In this document: positions 6,401 through 11,590 of the stretch, piece after piece
Position numbering within the stretch: position 1 is the first letter of the stretch
How the letters are laid out: every line of letters starts with the position of its first letter
From: a bacterium
GTDB taxonomy: Bacteria > Actinomycetota > Acidimicrobiia > Acidimicrobiales > UBA8592
Direction: 5' to 3'
DNA length: 11,590 bases
NCBI GenBank assembly: GCA_002713605.1
Contig: PATL01000043.1
Location: 1-11,590, forward strand
Notes under the pieces: model-generated
Databases searched by the model: none
The model's input: the letters and a program-made list of their open reading frames with translations, nothing else
What the model was told of the DNA's origin: nothing
Position numbers and translations under genes: made by a program

Positions 6401-6670
6401 TTAAACCTCTGTTATTGCTGTAATAAGGAATTCACTATCATATGATAATTGCCAAGTCTTTGAAACCCCATTAATGGTCTCTGTAAACTGGGTAATGTTT
6501 CCAGTACCACCATACGATATACTACTATAATTAGTATCACCTAATGTAATTGCAGTTACATTATTACTAGAGTTAGTAGTAATACCAGATGATCTGGTAA
6601 ACTCTTCAGTTTTTACTGATCCACCACCACCAGTACCTTTATTGATGGATAATCCAACATATCTACCCAT
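6401..6670 (-). CDS. Small beta-rich virion-associated protein, 89 aa
   Basis: The product is rich in Thr, Ser, Gly and Asn with a GGGG linker (14-17) after a short N-terminus. It then shows alternating polar/hydrophobic stretches (for example ITLGDTNYSSISYGGTGNIT, 41-60) typical of beta-structured phage tail proteins. There are no cysteines and no membrane segment. I do not recognise a named family. Start choice is supported by AGAGG (6678-6682) 7 nt upstream, which overlaps the stop of the 106-aa gene; its own stop is 1 nt from the next ATG. A tight place in a late transcription unit between a small structural protein and a Cys-rich adhesin argues for a minor virion component, possibly a connector. 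Function is inferred from context only. Confidence 0.72.
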   Translation of the reverse strand: MGRYVGLSINKGTGGGGSVKTEEFTRSSGITTNSSNNVTAITLGDTNYSSISYGGTGNITQFTETINGVSKTWQLSYDSEFLITAITEV

Positions 6671-6680
6671 TAGTTTACCT

Positions 6681-7001
6681 CTATGCTGATTGCTCTAAAC
6701 CAGTAACTGTAACACTAGTGTCACCAGTTGACATATAAACAACTACTCTCTTACCAGCTTGAAGTGCCATACCAGTTCTCTCAACAACTCCCTTTGGAGG
6801 AACAGTTACATCATATTCAATCCACTCAGTAGTACTGGGTGAACTTGATCCAGATAATGCTATTCTCACGTTTACAGGGTTAGATCCTGAACGATTAATA
6901 ACCATCACATTAACAACAGCTAATATTGAACTGGGAACGGTATATACAGTTGTATTGGAGCTAGCAGAGGGTGCGGATTGTCCTAAAATTCCAGATGCCA
7001 T
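6681..7001 (-). CDS. Small virion structural protein, 106 aa
   Basis: This is a compact beta-sandwich-like sequence. After MASGILGQSAP comes TTVYTVPSSILAVVNVMVIN (18-37), then NPVNVRIALS (41-50...) and IEYDVTVPPKGVVERTGMALQAGKRVVVYM, ending with TSVTVTGLEQS. This arrangement (a Y-TVP strand, an N-x-V-x-V-N-R strand, then 'PKG..E..G..L..G..V.V') recurs in small proteins beside tail-fibre genes of marine T4-like phages; I know of no assigned function. It is the first gene behind a late promoter (7028-7036). AGAGG (7015-7019) lies 13 nt from the ATG, which is long, but no nearer in-frame ATG exists. It is likely a head or tail decoration or fibre-connecting subunit. Confidence 0.8.
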   Translation of the reverse strand: MASGILGQSAPSASSNTTVYTVPSSILAVVNVMVINRSGSNPVNVRIALSGSSSPSTTEWIEYDVTVPPKGVVERTGMALQAGKRVVVYMSTGDTSVTVTGLEQSA

Positions 7002-7027
7002 TTTTTAAATTGTACCTCTTCTTGTAG

Positions 7028-7036
7028 TATTTATAG
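7028..7036 (-). promoter_or_regulatory. T4-type late promoter motif CTATAAATA before the 106-aa gene
   Basis: The minus strand reads CTATAAATA (7036-7028) in the 46-bp gap between the giant fibre-like gene and the 106-aa gene. Predicted transcription start is about 7022, leaving a short leader that contains AGAGG at 7015-7019. The motif matches the T4 late consensus TATAAATA exactly, and the genes behind it look structural. This supports late expression of the 7001-to-5314 gene group. Confidence 0.82.
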
Positions 7037-7047
7037 TTATCATTAGG

Positions 7048-10000
7048 TCAACTCAAACCCACGAAGAAAGTTCGTGATTGTGAATCAGTCCTATTTAGTG
7101 CCAATGCATTATTGGTACTATTAGTTAGATTATTAATGTCAGTCTGAGTTTGATTCCTTTCAGTAGCTAACCCTAGAGTTGTATGGTTGTGTGCCATCAA
7201 TAATCCAGCAGCATCTCTCTCAGCATCCTTAGTATCAACATAAGTCTTAACTGCAGCCTGTGTTGGAACTTTCTCATTACTATTTTGAGATAATGTTCCA
7301 TCAGTTGAGAACTCATTAATTTGAGCACCTAACTGAGCACCAATTGAACCCAATTGTAATGAAGTCAAACCAGATAGATCGAAACTGTTAGCATTCAATG
7401 TTGCAGCACCAGTTGCCTGGTTAACACGGAAGTATCTACCAACACGGAAGTTACCGTCATGATCAGTTGAAACATAGAAAACACGACCAGGATAGGATTC
7501 TTGAATTTCTTGAGATTGAACAGGATCTTGATTTGGTGCTGCTGGCCAGTTAGTTGTGGATGTTCCACCAGTACCAACTTGTAAGAAGTCATGTCCAGTT
7601 AATCTTGCCTGACTAAAGATGTAACGAATTCTAATCTCCTGTTCATCAAAACATTTCGCTGCTTTTTCTTCAACAAGAGATAGTGTAGTTACACCATAAT
7701 TATCAGTGTTTATTCCAGTAACCTTCACAAATTCATTATCAATCTTAAGGTACTTACCAATAGATCCGTGGAAACCATCTGGATCTACTGCTCTGAATGA
7801 AGTATCAACTCCAACAAAATCTTTCCAAACTTCACAAGAAGTAGAACTCAATACACTAGTCTGACCAATTGAAGTAAACTGTTCACCAATTGCGTGTGCG
7901 ATTGGAGAACCTGCTCCATCCTGATTCCTTTGAACATTCATGGAGTTTGAGTTAGGGAAACTTACAATCTTAACTAACTCACTTGAAGTAGGCATTAAAG
8001 CATACTCACCAGGGTTGAATCCACTAATAGTATTAACACTCCAAGTAGTATCAGATGCTCCTGCTGGTACAAGGAATTGTGCGTAACTTCCTGTAGGTGT
8101 GTATTGAACGAAGGTTGAAGTTCCACCAGTATGTGCAGCACCAGTTGTTGACCACTGTGCTCTATCAACAAATACATTACCTTTTCCAGTTGATCCTACC
8201 TGACTTACAGCAGAAATCACAAATGTAAACGGATCAGCACCAGTAATTTGTTGATTGTTAAATCCACCGTTTCCAGATCCAGTTAGAAATTCAATACTAC
8301 CGTTAATTTCAAGAGTAGGTGATGTTCCTAATCCAGCACAAACCAAAGTACGACCAGATTGACCTCTGTTTCCTGTTATTCCATTTGAAATTACATTAGC
8401 AGTACAACCACTAGTTCTTCCAGTAATAGTTTCATTAGGTAAGAATCCAGTACCAACACCAATTGGTCCTTTAGTTCTTACAGAATAATATAAATTCTTT
8501 TCATCAGCACCTTGTTTTGAGTTAACAACACCTATTGCTTGAGAAGTTGATCCTCTAATTTCTTCACCAATCGTGAATCCACCAACTGGTGATGCAGATT
8601 GTGTATCAGGATCTATTTCAAGAATCAATCCTTCAATCGTACCAGCTCTGAACTTCTCAATTGGACTGAATCCAGAACTAACAATACCATAATTACCCCA
8701 AGAACTGTTACCAGCAAGTGATCTAATTCTTCCACCACGAGTAGCACAGTAAGAAATATGACAATAGTATGTGAAGGAGGAAACCATCTCTGCTGCTGCA
8801 CCACTAGTTACCCAGAATCCAACACCGTGATCATGAATATTTGTAAACGAGTCAAACACAATTGACTTGTTAGATGGTGTATTACCATCATCCTTAAACT
8901 GCCTATGTACATTACCATCAACAATTGCACCCACACCAAATTCAGATTTGGCAGAACAGTTTGATATGTAAGGTGATTTAAGTATTCTACTCTCAGGATT
9001 TAATCTAACAAATGTACCTTTAACAGTTGCATTATTAAGGTCGTCTGGAGTAGCAGTAAATGTAAGGCTAGTAGTAGATACACTTTGAACCAAATCCACT
9101 TCAACAGTAGATGTATCAATAAACTGAATAACTTTTGTTCCAACAGAAACACCGCTACCTGTTACAGTAGTTCCAACCAAATCAGGGAAGAAATCACTAC
9201 CAGAAACAATAGTTCCACTAATAGATCCACTTAATGTTGCTGCAACATTTGCTTTAACAAAACCATTCATTCCCTCCATAAAGAGGTCTTTGAGCATAGT
9301 CTTGTCACTCATCAAGAACATTGTTGATGTTGAGTTCTCTCTTGTTTCAATTGCAGTTATAGCAACATCACTTAGACCATTTTCCCAAGTATCTGAAGTA
9401 GTCCATTTTCCACCAGTAATTGGTCTAATTTCTACTCTAGTCTTTTCATCAAAACTAGAATCCAAAATACTAGCAGTTTTAGTTCCTGCACCATTTGTTA
9501 TAATGGATCCATAAGAAACATAAGGAGATGCTTTTTTAATTGCACCACTAGAAGCAGATACAAAGTTATGTGTTGTTGTATCTGTAATAGCACCTTGACC
9601 ACCATTTACATTAACAGTAATTGTAGTTGCACTAACTTCTTTAATTGGTAGAACAGTTTCATATGCATAGTCATATCCAGATACAGTTCCAGTTGCACCA
9701 GATGCACGAGGATATGTTTTCTGAGTTGAATTACCATCACCATTATAGTTACAAGTGAAGGTTAATGAATCTGTAACTATCGTAATACTATCAGTAGTTA
9801 CTAAATCGTGTGCTCCAATAGTACATACCATATCACCAGATGTTGGATTATAATTAATCGCAGTTGGTGTATAAGTTGAAGCAGGTGCAGCAGCAAGAGT
9901 AAGAACCTGATGCCAAGCATCAGCACCCTTACCAACATTTACAGTAATTGATGCTCCACTTGTTGCAGTAATAGCAAGAGTAGCACCAGCAGCAGGGTCT

Positions 10001-11412
10001 TTTCCAGGTCTTGGATATGAATGCTCCGAAGCATGGTTATCTTGAGAACAAGTAAATTTTAATGTTCTATTACCAATCTGAATAGTATTTGATGTAGTAA
10101 GAGTATGAGATCCAATTGTTAATACTAAATCTCCTGTAGTACTATCGTATGTTGCACCACTAACACTCTTCTGACTACCAACGTTTGGAGTAATACAATC
10201 TGCTACAGCACTAACAAAAGTATGATCATAATGACCAGCAGCCTTAACTTTAGATGTTCTTAGGTTATCTCCAACAATTGTAACTTCAGGAGGAACAACA
10301 ATAGGAAGTGTCTCATTATAAACACCAGCTTTTACATAGATACTTGCTGGTCCAGTTGCTATTCCACAAGCGTGTCTTACTGAATGGAAAGATCTACTTA
10401 TACTTGATCCATCATTAGTATTATCATTTCCTTCTTCTGTTACATAATAAACTGGGTGTGTAGTACTATTAGGTTCCCATTGAGGTACACCTTCTGGACT
10501 TACAGCTAATACTTGACCATCCTGTCCTACTGGCAATCTAGCAGCACCAGTAGTATAGTAAACCAAGTCACCCTCGGTTGTCATAACATTAGCAGCAGCA
10601 CCCTCCGCTAACACATTCCAATAAACTCCATTAGAGTCTGTTGAAGGATCCTGATTTAAATTACCAAGAGTTGCAACACCAATATAACTATTACTTAATT
10701 TCTTAACAGCATCACCAAGATTATATTGAACAGTAGGCTCCCACTGTCCCTTCCAAGCAAGACCTTTAGTTACTAGACTCCAACTTGCTGCTTCTGTAGG
10801 TACAACATTTGTACTAGTAGAAATAGCAACATAGGTATATCCACCATATAATGCTAAATCACCTTGCTTATAATCAACTGTTGAATTATATTCTCCAGTT
10901 ACATTAAAACCTGTTGTTAAAATATCCCAATCCGCAGCTAAATTATATGCAGGTGGCATATTTGTATTCTTTCTCGTAGCAACATATGTGTATCCACCAT
11001 ATGCTACAACGTCACCTGTTTGATACTCAGTAGAAGATGCCCAAGTATCCTCATAGTTAAATGATGAAATATAATCAACTATACTACTCAAGTCTGGATC
11101 AAAAGTTGCAGGAGAAGTATGACCAGCAGTTACTCTATACTGAGTATTACCATATTTAAATACATCATTTATTTTATACCAAAAACTTGCAACCCAATTT
11201 CCTTTATTGGTTATACCTTCAGTATGCAGCGACCAATTAGCTGCTAAATCATTATCATAAAAAAGATTCTCGTTATTAGCGGAGGTATGGTTTGTCTTAC
11301 AGACAAAAGTATTAGAACCATACTTTACTATGTCATCAATAACATAAGCAGTGCTGATTCCCCAGTCACCTCTCCAATTAAATTTTAATCTACCGAGTCT
11401 AAATTCAGCCAT
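7048..11412 (-). CDS. Giant modular tail-fibre/baseplate-associated virion protein (1454 aa)
   Basis: The N-terminus (1-273) contains about five modules of roughly 45-60 residues with the pattern W....Y..GD.V.YG...Y......W, resembling small carbohydrate-binding (CBM5/12-like) domains. A linker GDLVYYTTGAARLPVGQDGQ-like segment (281-313) follows, of the 'GDL.Y...RL..G..GQVL.V...P.W' type common in phage fibres. From 321 a pectate-lyase/beta-helix-like start appears (YYVTEEGNDNTNDG, IYVKAGVYNETLPI, VTIVGDNLR). Two related beta-domain repeats (about 416-501 and 518-602) carry TGDLV.TIG.H, LKFTC/LTFTC, YPR and ITVNV. More helix-like sequence runs to about 900. The end (about 1200-1400) holds KYLKIDNEFVKV, SQARLTGHDFL, VFYVSTDHDGNFRVG, FDLSGLTSLQLGS and VPTQAAVKTYVD, typical of cyanomyovirus virion proteins, followed by a short Asn/Thr-rich C-terminus. 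The Shine-Dalgarno is weak. It is probably a baseplate-attached fibre that binds host glycans; it lacks recognisable catalytic residues. Confidence 0.88.
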   Translation of the reverse strand: MAEFRLGRLKFNWRGDWGISTAYVIDDIVKYGSNTFVCKTNHTSANNENLFYDNDLAANWSLHTEGITNKGNWVASFWYKINDVFKYGNTQYRVTAGHTSPATFDPDLSSIVDYISSFNYEDTWASSTEYQTGDVVAYGGYTYVATRKNTNMPPAYNLAADWDILTTGFNVTGEYNSTVDYKQGDLALYGGYTYVAISTSTNVVPTEAASWSLVTKGLAWKGQWEPTVQYNLGDAVKKLSNSYIGVATLGNLNQDPSTDSNGVYWNVLAEGAAANVMTTEGDLVYYTTGAARLPVGQDGQVLAVSPEGVPQWEPNSTTHPVYYVTEEGNDNTNDGSSISRSFHSVRHACGIATGPASIYVKAGVYNETLPIVVPPEVTIVGDNLRTSKVKAAGHYDHTFVSAVADCITPNVGSQKSVSGATYDSTTGDLVLTIGSHTLTTSNTIQIGNRTLKFTCSQDNHASEHSYPRPGKDPAAGATLAITATSGASITVNVGKGADAWHQVLTLAAAPASTYTPTAINYNPTSGDMVCTIGAHDLVTTDSITIVTDSLTFTCNYNGDGNSTQKTYPRASGATGTVSGYDYAYETVLPIKEVSATTITVNVNGGQGAITDTTTHNFVSASSGAIKKASPYVSYGSIITNGAGTKTASILDSSFDEKTRVEIRPITGGKWTTSDTWENGLSDVAITAIETRENSTSTMFLMSDKTMLKDLFMEGMNGFVKANVAATLSGSISGTIVSGSDFFPDLVGTTVTGSGVSVGTKVIQFIDTSTVEVDLVQSVSTTSLTFTATPDDLNNATVKGTFVRLNPESRILKSPYISNCSAKSEFGVGAIVDGNVHRQFKDDGNTPSNKSIVFDSFTNIHDHGVGFWVTSGAAAEMVSSFTYYCHISYCATRGGRIRSLAGNSSWGNYGIVSSGFSPIEKFRAGTIEGLILEIDPDTQSASPVGGFTIGEEIRGSTSQAIGVVNSKQGADEKNLYYSVRTKGPIGVGTGFLPNETITGRTSGCTANVISNGITGNRGQSGRTLVCAGLGTSPTLEINGSIEFLTGSGNGGFNNQQITGADPFTFVISAVSQVGSTGKGNVFVDRAQWSTTGAAHTGGTSTFVQYTPTGSYAQFLVPAGASDTTWSVNTISGFNPGEYALMPTSSELVKIVSFPNSNSMNVQRNQDGAGSPIAHAIGEQFTSIGQTSVLSSTSCEVWKDFVGVDTSFRAVDPDGFHGSIGKYLKIDNEFVKVTGINTDNYGVTTLSLVEEKAAKCFDEQEIRIRYIFSQARLTGHDFLQVGTGGTSTTNWPAAPNQDPVQSQEIQESYPGRVFYVSTDHDGNFRVGRYFRVNQATGAATLNANSFDLSGLTSLQLGSIGAQLGAQINEFSTDGTLSQNSNEKVPTQAAVKTYVDTKDAERDAAGLLMAHNHTTLGLATERNQTQTDINNLTNSTNNALALNRTDSQSRTFFVGLS

Positions 11413-11428
11413 TGTTGTTTCTTAAATC

Positions 11429-11590
11429 CTATTTTGGTCCTACGGAATAATCATAATCACCAAACTTTGCAACGAGATACCCATCGTTATCAACATAATA
11501 AGAGATTCGCCTAAAATCGAATCTGAACTGTTGGTATTTATCGAACTCATTGTTCCTATAAGTTTTTTCTTCAGTGGTTTCATCCACATA
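11429..11590 (-). CDS. C-terminal fragment of an upstream protein (partial, 53 codons visible)
   Basis: Reading the minus strand from the window edge gives one open frame of 53 residues ending in TAG (11431-11429). The sequence is rich in Tyr, Phe, Asp and Arg (for example FRFDFRRISYYVDNDGYLVAKFGDYD). The start lies outside the window. The gap to the next ATG is 16 nt, so it is very likely in the same transcription unit as the giant fibre-like gene. A baseplate or tail structural protein would fit the position, but the visible part does not let me name a family. Confidence 0.7.
   Translation of the reverse strand, partial: YVDETTEEKTYRNNEFDKYQQFRFDFRRISYYVDNDGYLVAKFGDYDYSVGPK

Noticed and set aside
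9290..9514. Plus-strand open frame of 74 codons inside the giant fibre gene
   Set aside because: It is antisense to a well-supported coding frame with no start signals or recognisable product.
11535..11542. GATAAATA motif on the minus strand, possible late promoter for the giant fibre gene
   Set aside because: It has one mismatch to TATAAATA, sits within the upstream coding region about 120 nt before the start, and such AT-rich octamers arise easily by chance here.

Overview
The window looks like part of the genome of a marine T4-like myovirus, most likely a cyanophage or a close relative infecting another marine bacterium. Four things point there. The DNA is AT-rich and every gene lies on the minus strand with very tight spacing. 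TATAAATA late-promoter motifs precede structural genes. The 1454-residue fibre-like protein carries domains I recognise from cyanomyovirus virion proteins. A NodU/CmcH-type carbamoyltransferase is carried as cargo. No tRNA, rRNA, insertion sequence or CRISPR array is visible. Host and phage names cannot be fixed from the sequence alone.

In the direction of transcription (high to low coordinates) the layout is as follows. (1) 11429-11590 is the C-terminal end of an unidentified protein. (2) 7048-11412 is a giant modular tail-fibre or baseplate-associated protein: about five small W/Y/GD modules, a beta-helix-like core interrupted by a tandem beta-domain repeat, and a conserved C-terminal region. 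(3) A T4-type late promoter (7028-7036) precedes three coupled genes: a 106-aa small virion protein (6681-7001), an 89-aa protein (6401-6670) and a 361-aa Cys/Gly-rich putative adhesin (5314-6399). (4) A second late promoter (5294-5301) precedes a 242-aa acidic orphan (4543-5271) and a second, even more Cys-rich paralogue of 373 aa (3418-4539). A hairpin terminator at 3361-3392 ends the late block. (5) A consensus sigma-70 promoter with an extended -10 (3288-3316) starts a different module: a GT9/heptosyltransferase-like protein with a basic tail (2078-3262), a 604-aa O-carbamoyltransferase (252-2066) and a cytidylyl/adenylyltransferase (1-265, cut by the window edge).

The late block plausibly builds host-recognition parts of the tail. 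The sigma-70 module looks like an early, host-RNA-polymerase-driven modification cassette that activates, transfers and carbamoylates a sugar-like group, either on host surface glycans or on phage DNA. The two most interesting items are the pair of extremely cysteine-rich paralogues flanking an orphan gene, and the three-gene carbamoylation cassette with its own early promoter.
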